Of a stretch of 64,000 nucleotides of DNA, positions 26,555-34,186 are shown piece after piece. This stretch comes from CADEED01 sp043747835 (GTDB taxonomy: Bacteria; Pseudomonadota; Gammaproteobacteria; Steroidobacterales; Steroidobacteraceae): contig JAYTOK010000135.1 of NCBI GenBank assembly GCA_043747835.1, positions 1 to 64,000 on the forward strand, given 5' to 3'. The notes under the pieces were generated by a model, which was given only the letters and a program-made list of their open reading frames with translations, had not been told where the DNA came from and made no database searches. Both the position numbers and the translations under genes were made by a program. Every line of letters begins with the position of its first letter. The first letter of the stretch is position 1.

Positions 26555-27039
26555 CGGAAGGGCCAATGACGGAACCGGTCTCGTTCGACATCATGGGAAT
26601 CATGCGTCTGCTGACGCATCGCTATCCTTTCCTGCTGGTCGATCGGGTGCTCGAGTGCGTGAAGGGCGAGAGAATTCGCGCCATCAAGAACGTCACGATC
26701 AACGAACCCTTCTTCCCCGGCCATTTCCCGCACCGGCCCGTGATGCCGGGCGTGTTGATCATCGAAGCGCTAGCGCAAACGGCGGGCATCCTCGCGTTCC
26801 ACACGGCGGATGTCATTCCCGATGAGAACACGCGCTTCTTCTTCGTCGGCATCGACAAGGCGCGCTTCCGCCGCCCGGTCGAACCCGGCGATCAGATCAT
26901 CCTGACGGCGACGCTCGAACGGCAGATGCGCGGCATCTGGAAGTTTTCGACGGTCGCGTACGTCGGCGACGTCGAAGTCTGCTGCGCGGAAATGATGGTT
27001 GCGCCGGGCGATGCGGCGACCAAGGCCAAGGCGGAGTGA
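26551..27039 (+). CDS. fabZ: 3-hydroxyacyl-ACP dehydratase FabZ
   Basis: Dehydrates beta-hydroxyacyl-ACP in fatty acid elongation and competes with LpxA/LpxD for the same pool. 162 residues with the hot-dog fold helix and catalytic pair His/Glu in GHFPHRPVMPGVLIIEALAQ. The first ATG (ATGA overlap with lpxD, GAGGAC upstream) is used; an in-frame ATG 15 bases later with GGAAGGG before it is an equally possible start. Its TGA overlaps the lpxA GTG. Confidence 0.96.
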   Translation: MTEGPMTEPVSFDIMGIMRLLTHRYPFLLVDRVLECVKGERIRAIKNVTINEPFFPGHFPHRPVMPGVLIIEALAQTAGILAFHTADVIPDENTRFFFVGIDKARFRRPVEPGDQIILTATLERQMRGIWKFSTVAYVGDVEVCCAEMMVAPGDAATKAKAE

Positions 27040-27818
27040 GCGTGGGCGCCATCGATCCGCGCGCCATCGTCTCGCCGAAGGCCGAACTGGCGGCCGACGT
27101 GACCGTCGGCCCGTACACCGTGATCGGCGACGGCGTCGTCATCGGCGCGGGCACGTGGATAGGCCCGCATGCGGTGGTCAACGGACCCACGTCGATCGGC
27201 GAAGGCAACCGGATCTTTCAGTTCGCGTCGATCGGCGACGCGCCGCAGGATCTGAAATACAAGGGCGAGCCCACGAAGCTCGTCATCGGCGATCGCAACG
27301 TGTTCCGCGAGTTCACCACCATGAATCGCGGCACGGTCGGCGGCGGCGGCATCACGACCATCGGCAGCGACTGCCTCTTCATGGCGTACACGCACGTCGC
27401 GCACGACTGCCACGTCGGCAGCCGCGTCGTCATGGCCAACTACGCGACGCTGGGCGGTCACGCGGTGCTCGGCGACTGGGTGATCATGGGCGGCTATTCC
27501 GGGATCCATCAGTTCGCGAAGGTCGGCGCGCACGCGTTCCTCGGCAACAACGCGGCGGTCACGCGCGACGTGCCGCCGTACGTGATGGCGATCGGCTCGC
27601 CCGCGGTGCCGCACTCGATCAACTCGGAAGGGTTGAAGCGTCGCGGTTTCACGCCGGAGCAGATCCGCAATCTCAAGAACGCGTATCGCGTGTTGTACCG
27701 GTCGGATCTCAAGCTCGCCGATGCCATCGCGGAACTCACGCAGCGCGTGCCCGAGCAGCCCGAGCTCAAGCCTCTCCTGGATTTCATCGGCGAATCGACG
27801 CGTAGTCTCGTCCGTTGA
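27036..27818 (+). CDS. lpxA: UDP-N-acetylglucosamine acyltransferase LpxA
   Basis: First step of lipid A synthesis. 260 residues: left-handed beta helix of hexapeptide repeats with the catalytic His in FMAYTHVAHDCHVG, GHAVLGDWVIMGGYSGIHQF, and the helical C-terminus starting SEGLKRRGFTPEQI. GTG start in a 4-bp GTGA overlap with fabZ. Confidence 0.97.
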   Translation: MSVGAIDPRAIVSPKAELAADVTVGPYTVIGDGVVIGAGTWIGPHAVVNGPTSIGEGNRIFQFASIGDAPQDLKYKGEPTKLVIGDRNVFREFTTMNRGTVGGGGITTIGSDCLFMAYTHVAHDCHVGSRVVMANYATLGGHAVLGDWVIMGGYSGIHQFAKVGAHAFLGNNAAVTRDVPPYVMAIGSPAVPHSINSEGLKRRGFTPEQIRNLKNAYRVLYRSDLKLADAIAELTQRVPEQPELKPLLDFIGESTRSLVR

Positions 27819-27828
27819 GGAGTCGCGT

Positions 27829-28986
27829 TTGCGCATCGCACTCGTAGCCGGGGAGACCTCCGGCGATACGTTGGGAGCCGCGCTCATCGACGCGTTGAAG
27901 CGCCGCTTCCCCGATGCGCAATTCGCCGGCGTCGCCGGTCCCCGCATGAAAGCCGCGGGCTGTGTCGCCTGGCACGGCATCGAAGAACTTTCCGTCATGG
28001 GCCTGACGGAAGTGATCACGCATCTGCCCAAACTATTACGGCTGCGCGCCGAGCTCGTACGCCGGCTCACGCAGGAATGGCGTCCGGACGTCTTCATCGG
28101 CGTGGACTACAAGGAATTCAATCTCAGGCTAGCGCGCAAGCTCAAGGCGCAGGGCCTGACGACGGTGCAGTACGTGAGCCCGCAGATCTGGGCCTGGCGG
28201 CAGGGACGCGTGCGCACGATGAACAAAGCGGTCGACCTCGTGTTGTGCCTGTTTCCGTTCGAGCCGCCTTTCTACCGCGAGCACGGCGTGCGCGCCGCGT
28301 TCGTCGGGCATCCGCTCGCGGACCAGATTCCCCTCTCGGTGGATGGCGCGGCCGCTCGAGCGAAACTTGGCATCGACCCATCCGCGCGGGTGCTCGCGAT
28401 TCTTCCGGGCAGCCGGCGTGGCGAAGTCGACAAGCTGGGCGCACCGTTCGCGGGGGCCGCCGAGAAACTCGCGCGACAGACTCCAGGTCTCGTCTGCATC
28501 GCGCCGATGGTGACGCCGGCGCTGCGCGAGTCTTTCGCGAAGCAGTGCGCGGCGCTCGCGCCCACCGCCAAGGTGCGGCTGCTCGATGGCGATGCGCGGA
28601 CCGCGCTGGCGGCGGCCGATGTCGTCCTGGTCGCGTCCGGCACGGCCACGCTCGAAGCTGCGCTGCTCAAGCGTCCGATGGTCGTCGCCTACCGGTTGAA
28701 CGCGATCACCGCGTGGCTGTTGCGCACGTTCAAGCTCGTCAAGGTGGAGCACTTTTCCCAGCCGAACCTGCTCGCGGGTGAAAAGCTGGTCGACGAGTTC
28801 TTCCAGGAGGAGGCGAACGCGGACACGCTCGCGCGCGCGCTCGCCGATTGGCTCTCCCAACCCGCGCGCGTGGAACACCTTCGCCAGGAATTCACGAAAC
28901 TGCACGAGCGTCTGCGTTGCGATGGCGCCGAACGCGCGGCGGCCGAAATCGCGGAGCTGCTCACCGCGCGGACCGTGACACCATGA
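27829..28986 (+). CDS. lpxB: Lipid-A-disaccharide synthase (TTG start)
   Basis: GT-B glycosyltransferase condensing UDP-diacylglucosamine with lipid X. 385 residues with ALVAGETSGDTLGAAL, GVAGPRMKAAGC, VDYKEFNLRLAR, YVSPQIWAWRQGR, FVGHPLAD and ILPGSRRGEV. The TTG at 27829 is chosen because GAGGAG lies 6 bases upstream and the protein then begins LRIALVAGE as in the family. Overlaps rnhB (ATGA). Confidence 0.95.
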   Translation: MRIALVAGETSGDTLGAALIDALKRRFPDAQFAGVAGPRMKAAGCVAWHGIEELSVMGLTEVITHLPKLLRLRAELVRRLTQEWRPDVFIGVDYKEFNLRLARKLKAQGLTTVQYVSPQIWAWRQGRVRTMNKAVDLVLCLFPFEPPFYREHGVRAAFVGHPLADQIPLSVDGAAARAKLGIDPSARVLAILPGSRRGEVDKLGAPFAGAAEKLARQTPGLVCIAPMVTPALRESFAKQCAALAPTAKVRLLDGDARTALAAADVVLVASGTATLEAALLKRPMVVAYRLNAITAWLLRTFKLVKVEHFSQPNLLAGEKLVDEFFQEEANADTLARALADWLSQPARVEHLRQEFTKLHERLRCDGAERAAAEIAELLTARTVTP

Positions 28987-29585
28987 AACTGCGTGTGCGG
29001 TTGCGCGTCGCGGGCGTGGACGAAGCGGGACGGGGCCCGCTCGCCGGACCCGTGGTCGCTGCCGCCGTCATCCTCAATCCGGAGCGTCCGATCCGCGGGC
29101 TCGCGGACTCGAAAGTTCTCGAACCCGAAGAGCGCGAACGGCTCGCATCAAAGATCCGCGAGCGTGCGCTGGCGTACGCCGTGGCGTGGGCGGATGCCGA
29201 GGAGATCGACAGCATCAACATCCTGCAGGCGACGATGCTCGCGATGCGCCGCGCATTGTTGGGATTGACGATTCCGCCGCAACAGGTCTTCATCGACGGC
29301 AATCGCTGTCCCTGCACGGACGGGCTCGGTTTCGAGTGCCTGTTCGAGGCGATCGTGAGAGGGGATGCGACGGTGCCGTCGATCAGCGCCGCGTCGATCC
29401 TCGCGAAGACGACGCGCGATGCGCTGATGCGCGATCTCGATCATCGTTACCCGGGATTCTCGCTGTCGGGCCACAAGGGCTATCCGACGGCGGCGCATGT
29501 CGCCGCCTTGAACGCACTCGGACCGAGTCCGCTGCACCGTCGAAGTTTTTCACCGGTGCGCGCCACGGGATATTTCGAGGACTAA
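28983..29585 (+). CDS. rnhB: Ribonuclease HII
   Basis: Removes ribonucleotides from DNA and RNA in RNA-DNA hybrids. 200 residues with VAGVDEAGRGPLAGPVVAAAV (catalytic DE), the second-strand IDGNRCP, and SISAASILAKTTRD, HRYPGFSLSGHKGYPTAAH. Starts in a 4-bp overlap with lpxB. Its TAA overlaps tail-to-tail with the TAG of the following minus-strand gene, leaving no room for a terminator. In E. coli dnaE follows directly; here about 6 kb intervene. Confidence 0.96.
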   Translation: MKLRVRLRVAGVDEAGRGPLAGPVVAAAVILNPERPIRGLADSKVLEPEERERLASKIRERALAYAVAWADAEEIDSINILQATMLAMRRALLGLTIPPQQVFIDGNRCPCTDGLGFECLFEAIVRGDATVPSISAASILAKTTRDALMRDLDHRYPGFSLSGHKGYPTAAHVAALNALGPSPLHRRSFSPVRATGYFED

Positions 29586-32011
29586 CCGGGACCTGTCACG
29601 CGCATTACGGACGCCGCCGCTTCGGCCGCGATTTCCGACGTGGGCGTCAGCCCTGGAATTGTTCCCGCGTTGCCGCGAATCCATTCCGTGAGCGCGCGCG
29701 CGTTGAGCGGTCTGCTCATGAAGTACCCCTGCGCGTCGTCGCAGCCGAGCGAACGCAGCATGTTCCAGACCGCCACGTCCTCGACGCCCTCGGCCACGAC
29801 CTGGAGGCCCAGGTTGTGCCCGAGATCGATGGTCGAACGCACGATCGTCGAGATTTCCGGATTCGTCGCCATGCGCGAGATGAACGACTGGTCGATCTTC
29901 AGCTCCTGCACCGGCAGCTTCATGATGTACGACAGCGAGGAGTACCCGGTGCCGTAGTCGTCGATCGAGAGCTTGACCCCGAGCTCCGCGAGCCGGTCGA
30001 GCACCTTCTGCGCGTGCGCGGGGTCTTCCATGAATCCACTCTCGGTGATCTCGAGGCAGAGCAGTCCGGGCGTCACATCGTGCTCGGCCAACAACTCCGC
30101 CACGAGATCCGGAAGCTCCCGGTTCATGAGATCGCGCGCCGAAATGTTCACCGACACCTGCAGCGTCAGTCCATCCCGCAGCCACTCGCCGCACTGGCGT
30201 ACGGCCTCGCGGATCACCCAGCGCGTCAGTAGTTTGATATAGCCCGTGTGCTCGGCGAACGGGATGAATTGCACCGGCGGCACGAGGCCGCGCGTCGGAT
30301 GCTCCCAGCGAATCAACGCCTCCACGGCGTTCACGTGCGCGGAACTCAACGAGACCTTGGGCTGGTAGTAGAGCTTGAGCTCGTCGCGGTCGACGGCGCG
30401 CCGCAGTTCGCCGAGCAGCGAGAGATGTTCCTGCTGGTTGGTGTCGTAGTGCGGATCGTAGGTCGCCAGCCCCGTCTTGTTGCGCTTGGCCGCGTACATC
30501 GCGATGTCGGCGTTGCGTACGAGCGTCTGCGCGTCGCGCCCGTGCTCGGGGAAATGCGCGATGCCGATGCTCGTGCCCACGTCGAGGGGCTGCCCCTCGT
30601 AGAGGATCGGCGACTCGAGCGAAGCGATGATGCGGCGTCCGATGTCCGTGGATTCCGCGTCGGCGGCGGCATCCGTGTCGTGCATGACGAGGATCGCGAA
30701 TTCGTCGCCGCCCAGTCGCGCGACGCAGTCCGCGCCGTCGACGGTTTTCTGCAGCCTTCCGGCAACTTCGCGCAGGACGTGATCGCCGACGCCGTGTCCG
30801 AGCGTGTCGTTGACGTACTTGAAACGGTCGAGATCCATCATGAGGATCGTGAGCCGGCGCTCGCCCGGCGTTGCCTGTTCGATCGCACGTGCCAGCGCGA
30901 GCTCGAGGTCGTTCGAGAAGCGCGAACGATTGGCGAGCCCGGTGAGCGGATCCTCGTAAGCGAGCTTGAGGATGCGCTTCTCGCGGTCGGCGATGCCGCC
31001 GCGCATGTGATTCAGACTGGACGCGAGGACACCGATTTCGTCGGTGCGCCGCAGACTCACGGGCTCGACGTAGTCGCCTTGTTCGATGCGCGCCGCCGCG
31101 GTTGCGAGCGTTTCCAGCGGGCGGGTGATGTTGCGCGCGATCATGACGCTGCCGATGATCGAGAGCGCGAGACTCGCGAGCGCGAGCACGATGAGTGTGT
31201 TGCGCAGCCGCTCGAACGCGGCGAGGGCGTGCTCGAGCGAGCGGTGCAGGACCGCGACGATCCGCGCGCTGCCGTTGTCGCCGAGCGGGATCACGAGTGC
31301 CTGGTGATCCTCGCCCGCCAGGTTCAGCACGCGCCTCGAGATCTCGTCCGTGTGTCCCGGCATCATCCCTAACAGGGTGCGTTGGGTGGCGGGCTCGAGC
31401 GTCGAGGCGAGCACATGCCAGCCGCGGGCGTCGTCGAGCGCGAAAGTCACCTCGAGTTCGGTGAGCTGGCGCAGGTCGCGTGCGAGCGCATCGTCCACGG
31501 CGAAGCCCATGACCACCCAGCCGATCGGCACCGGCGCCAGCACCGGCACGCCCACGAGCTGGAACGCGCGCCCATCGAGCACTTCCATGCTCGCGCTCGC
31601 GCCCGACCGGTTCATCGTGATGAGCGCCGGATATTCGAACGGCCGTGACTCAGATTGGGGCCTGAGCGTGTCCGAGAGGACTGTGCCGTCGAGATCGACG
31701 AACACCATCGCGTTCGCGCCGATGCGCGCGCCGTGATTCGCGAGTACGGACTCGATCGTGCCGGTGTCGTGGGTCGCGATGGCTTCGCGGAATGCGAAAT
31801 CGGCGGCGAGCACGCGCGCGGAGAGTTTGAGCTTCTCGGCGTTCTGCTCGAGCTGTCGCGCGAACACGCGCTGACCGACGTTGAGCTCTTCCTCGAGCTT
31901 CGCGCGCGCATTGCTGGAATTCGCGGAATTGACGAACACGAACGCCGCCACCTGCACGAGCGCGAGCAGTGCGACGAAGAACAGGATGATTCGGGATTGC
32001 AGCCGGCGCAT
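29582..32011 (-). CDS. Membrane GGDEF-EAL protein with periplasmic sensor and HAMP domain
   Basis: 809 residues. TM1 at ~8-27, a periplasmic sensor of ~240 residues (DLDGTVLSDTLRPQ, VGVPVLAPVPIGWVVMGF resemble single-Cache/CHASE4-like domains), TM2 ~270-292 and HAMP ~293-345. The GGDEF domain has intact RLGGDEFAIL near 433 and the EAL domain intact EALIRWEHP near 562, DDYGTGYSSL and VVAEGVED. Both catalytic motifs look functional, so it could make or degrade c-di-GMP. The inhibitory RxxD site is absent (DGAD). ATG at 32011 gives a proper TM1; the frame continues upstream only as out-of-frame shadow of the neighbouring gene. Five bases after the cupredoxin gene, hence co-transcribed. Confidence 0.9.
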   Translation of the reverse strand: MRRLQSRIILFFVALLALVQVAAFVFVNSANSSNARAKLEEELNVGQRVFARQLEQNAEKLKLSARVLAADFAFREAIATHDTGTIESVLANHGARIGANAMVFVDLDGTVLSDTLRPQSESRPFEYPALITMNRSGASASMEVLDGRAFQLVGVPVLAPVPIGWVVMGFAVDDALARDLRQLTELEVTFALDDARGWHVLASTLEPATQRTLLGMMPGHTDEISRRVLNLAGEDHQALVIPLGDNGSARIVAVLHRSLEHALAAFERLRNTLIVLALASLALSIIGSVMIARNITRPLETLATAAARIEQGDYVEPVSLRRTDEIGVLASSLNHMRGGIADREKRILKLAYEDPLTGLANRSRFSNDLELALARAIEQATPGERRLTILMMDLDRFKYVNDTLGHGVGDHVLREVAGRLQKTVDGADCVARLGGDEFAILVMHDTDAAADAESTDIGRRIIASLESPILYEGQPLDVGTSIGIAHFPEHGRDAQTLVRNADIAMYAAKRNKTGLATYDPHYDTNQQEHLSLLGELRRAVDRDELKLYYQPKVSLSSAHVNAVEALIRWEHPTRGLVPPVQFIPFAEHTGYIKLLTRWVIREAVRQCGEWLRDGLTLQVSVNISARDLMNRELPDLVAELLAEHDVTPGLLCLEITESGFMEDPAHAQKVLDRLAELGVKLSIDDYGTGYSSLSYIMKLPVQELKIDQSFISRMATNPEISTIVRSTIDLGHNLGLQVVAEGVEDVAVWNMLRSLGCDDAQGYFMSRPLNARALTEWIRGNAGTIPGLTPTSEIAAEAAASVMRVTGPG

Positions 32012-32016
32012 GCGCG

Positions 32017-32625
32017 TCAAGACCCGGGCGCGAGTTCTACGGTGCGGCGCTGCGTGGCTGCGCCGTCGACGGCCACGTCGAGTGACCTGGCCGCCAGGTT
32101 CGCGGCCGGTGCCGTGGCGGTGATGCGGTAGTTGCCGGTCGGCAGATTCTTCAACGTGCCGACGCCGTCGGGGCCGCTCTTCGCGAACCAGGGTGTGTCG
32201 ACGATGACCAGCCACGCGACCATCGTGTCGTGGATGTTGCAGCCGAGCACGACGATGCCGCTCCTGTCGAAGACAACGGGCGGCGCCTCGCGGCCGGAAT
32301 ACAGCTTCGTCGTGAAGGTCTTGGCCGGCGAGAACGAGTAGATGGAGTGCCGGATGTTGTCGCTGTTCGGGAAGTGGATCGATGTGCCGACCTGGACGAT
32401 GCTCACGCGGGGCACGAATTCTTTCTGTACCTGATCGATCTGCGCCCGCAAGTTGGCGCGGGGCGCGGGTGCGGCGCCCGTCAGGGGCTCCGCATAGATC
32501 GCGGCGTCGGCGACGGGAGCGCCGCTCGCATCGCGCACGTTGATGACGAGGTCCGCGGCGCCGGCGAGACCGCACGCAACCGCGCAGCTCGCTGCTACCC
32601 ATGCCCTGAGCCCTGATCGCGTCAT
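32017..32625 (-). CDS. Periplasmic cupredoxin-like protein ('methylamine utilization protein' family)
   Basis: 202 residues with a signal peptide (~1-24). A carboxypeptidase-regulatory-like strand set (LVINVRDASGAPVADAAIY) brackets a plastocyanin-like core. Type I copper ligands are in place: His93 (NIRHSIYS), Cys129, His132 and Met135 (GCNIHDTM). Such proteins are often annotated as methylamine utilization proteins by distant similarity, but no mau genes are present, so that function is unlikely. ATG overlaps the globin stop by one base (TGATG). Probably an electron carrier or copper/redox sensor that talks to the GGDEF-EAL protein. Confidence 0.8.
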   Translation of the reverse strand: MTRSGLRAWVAASCAVACGLAGAADLVINVRDASGAPVADAAIYAEPLTGAAPAPRANLRAQIDQVQKEFVPRVSIVQVGTSIHFPNSDNIRHSIYSFSPAKTFTTKLYSGREAPPVVFDRSGIVVLGCNIHDTMVAWLVIVDTPWFAKSGPDGVGTLKNLPTGNYRITATAPAANLAARSLDVAVDGAATQRRTVELAPGS

Positions 32626-33104
32626 CAAAGTTTCACGATGTCACGCTTCATCGGCGCGAGGAGTGCGAGTAGTTCATTGCGTGCCGGCAGCGGAACGTCC
32701 TGCGCGCGCATCGCGTCGCGCAGCACTTCCACGAGACCTGCGAATTCGGCGTTCGTGATCTTGTGGCCCGCGTGCACGTCGCGCATGGTGTCGCCGGTGT
32801 ACGTGCAGCCGCCGCCTGTGAGTGAACAGATCTGCAGGACCAGCATGTCTTTCACGTGCTGGAGATTGACCTTGTCGAAGGTGCGATTGAGCGCGGGATC
32901 GGCCGCGGTGCGTTCGATCGAGACGCCGACGAATGCGGAAACTTTCGCGGTGCCGCCGAGACGCTCGTAAAGGGAGCCGGCCGGAGCGACTGTGGGAGGC
33001 GGTACGGGAGCGGGAGGAGTCTGCGCGAACGCGAATGCGACCCGACACAGGCCCGCGGCGAGAGTCGCGGCGAGCACGACGATGGTGGGCGGACGGCTCG
33101 CCAT
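32625..33104 (-). CDS. Exported group 1 truncated haemoglobin
   Basis: 159 residues with a signal peptide (hydrophobic ~8-26, cut near AFAQ) and a Pro-rich linker. The 2-on-2 globin fold follows: SLYERLGGTAKVSAFVGVSIERTAADPALN, and the proximal haem histidine in TMRDVHAGHKIT. Two cysteines flank the F-helix region as CSLTGGGC, likely a disulfide in the periplasm. Truncated globins bind O2, NO or related ligands. Start chosen by the GGGG upstream and a complete signal peptide. First gene of a three-gene operon. Confidence 0.85.
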   Translation of the reverse strand: MASRPPTIVVLAATLAAGLCRVAFAFAQTPPAPVPPPTVAPAGSLYERLGGTAKVSAFVGVSIERTAADPALNRTFDKVNLQHVKDMLVLQICSLTGGGCTYTGDTMRDVHAGHKITNAEFAGLVEVLRDAMRAQDVPLPARNELLALLAPMKRDIVKL

Positions 33105-33295
33105 GAGAGAGACCCCGGTGAGGAACTGGACGAGGCTGAAATTATCGGCCGCCACACAGGCTAGCCCGTTGAAACGACTCACAACTTCACGGAATTCCCG
33201 GCGCCTTTTCTCCACAATTCGCGCGTTCCGAGGCAGATCGCGGCCGGATGCGGCGTCGACTGTGATCCTCATCCCATTCCCGGCGAGCCGCTGTC
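33105..33295. promoter_or_regulatory. Divergent promoter region between globin operon and DUF3034 gene
   Basis: 191 non-coding bases separate the oppositely oriented genes. On the minus strand GATAAT (33146-33141) lies 37 bases before the globin ATG and is a fair -10 element; no convincing -35 is paired with it. The plus-strand gene has only GGCGAG as a weak ribosome site. Shared control of the two transcripts is inferred from the arrangement. Confidence 0.35.
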
Positions 33296-34168
33296 ATGAA
33301 GAGTCAATCGAGTTCGTCGATCCGAATCTGCGTGTTGCTGGCGCTGATCGGCGCCGCGCCGCCGGCGGTCGGTGGCAGCAACCGGCTGCTCGCGACGGGT
33401 GGCGTCATGCAGATCGAGGGCAGTGCGGGGGGCGGCGCCGTGCCCTGGGCGCTGATCGCGGGGCTCGGCACGGACGCCCAGATCGGCGGCAGCGCGTTCT
33501 GCACCAAGGCGCGGGTGCAGAAATTCGATCTCGAGAGCTGTGGTCTCGCCGTTGGCTTTTACGATCGCGTCGAAGTTTCCTACGCGCGGCAGCATTTCGA
33601 TCTCAATGAAATCATTCCAGGCGAATCGATCGGCGTGGATGTCGCGGGAATCAAGATCCGCGCGTTCGGCGATGCGGTTTACGACCAGGATCGCTGGTAC
33701 CCGCAATTGTCCGTCGGTGCGCAGTACAAGCGGAACAAGGACTTCGATTTCGTGCCGGCGCTGCTCGGCGCGCGCGACGATGCCGACATCGATCTGTACG
33801 TCGCCGCGACCAAGGTTTACCTCGCGGGTCCGTTCTCGCGCACCTGGCTCGTGAATGGCACCTTGCGCGCGACGCGCGGCAATCAGTTCGGCATCCTGGG
33901 ATTCGGCGGCGACCGCAAGGACGGCCGCAGTCTCAATCTCGAACTATCCACCGCGATGTTCGTCACCGACACGCTCGTGGTTGGCGCCGAGTTTCGCCAG
34001 AAGCCCGACAACCTCAGGTCGTTCGAGGAACAGGATTACTGGGATGCATTCGCGGCGTATTTCCCGAGCAAGCATTTTTCGGTGACCGCGGCGTATGCGG
34101 ATCTCGGTCGAATCGCGATGATGCCGGGACAGCACGGGTGGTACCTGTCGGTGCAAGCCAGCCTCTGA
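33296..34168 (+). CDS. DUF3034 family envelope protein
   Basis: 290 residues: signal peptide ~1-26, then LLATGGVMQIEGSAGGG and a series of amphipathic strands with aromatic girdles (GFYDRVEVSYARQHFDL, SKHFSVTAAYADLGRI), ending GWYLSVQASL. This resembles an outer-membrane barrel and matches what I know of DUF3034, a proteobacterial family of unknown function. Divergent from the globin/cupredoxin/GGDEF-EAL operon; I recall that DUF3034 genes often neighbour such genes, which would need a database check. Confidence 0.75.
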   Translation: MKSQSSSSIRICVLLALIGAAPPAVGGSNRLLATGGVMQIEGSAGGGAVPWALIAGLGTDAQIGGSAFCTKARVQKFDLESCGLAVGFYDRVEVSYARQHFDLNEIIPGESIGVDVAGIKIRAFGDAVYDQDRWYPQLSVGAQYKRNKDFDFVPALLGARDDADIDLYVAATKVYLAGPFSRTWLVNGTLRATRGNQFGILGFGGDRKDGRSLNLELSTAMFVTDTLVVGAEFRQKPDNLRSFEEQDYWDAFAAYFPSKHFSVTAAYADLGRIAMMPGQHGWYLSVQASL

Positions 34169-34186
34169 CGCGCGACAATACGCGCG

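Noticed and set aside
32012..32602. 197-codon N-terminal extension of the GGDEF-EAL frame
   Set aside because: It overlaps the cupredoxin gene in another frame, is Arg-rich and lacks structure; the ATG at 32011 begins directly before a normal TM helix.
32017..32625. Methylamine utilisation as function of the cupredoxin-like gene
   Set aside because: The family label is used loosely; no methylamine dehydrogenase or mau maturation genes are in the neighbourhood.
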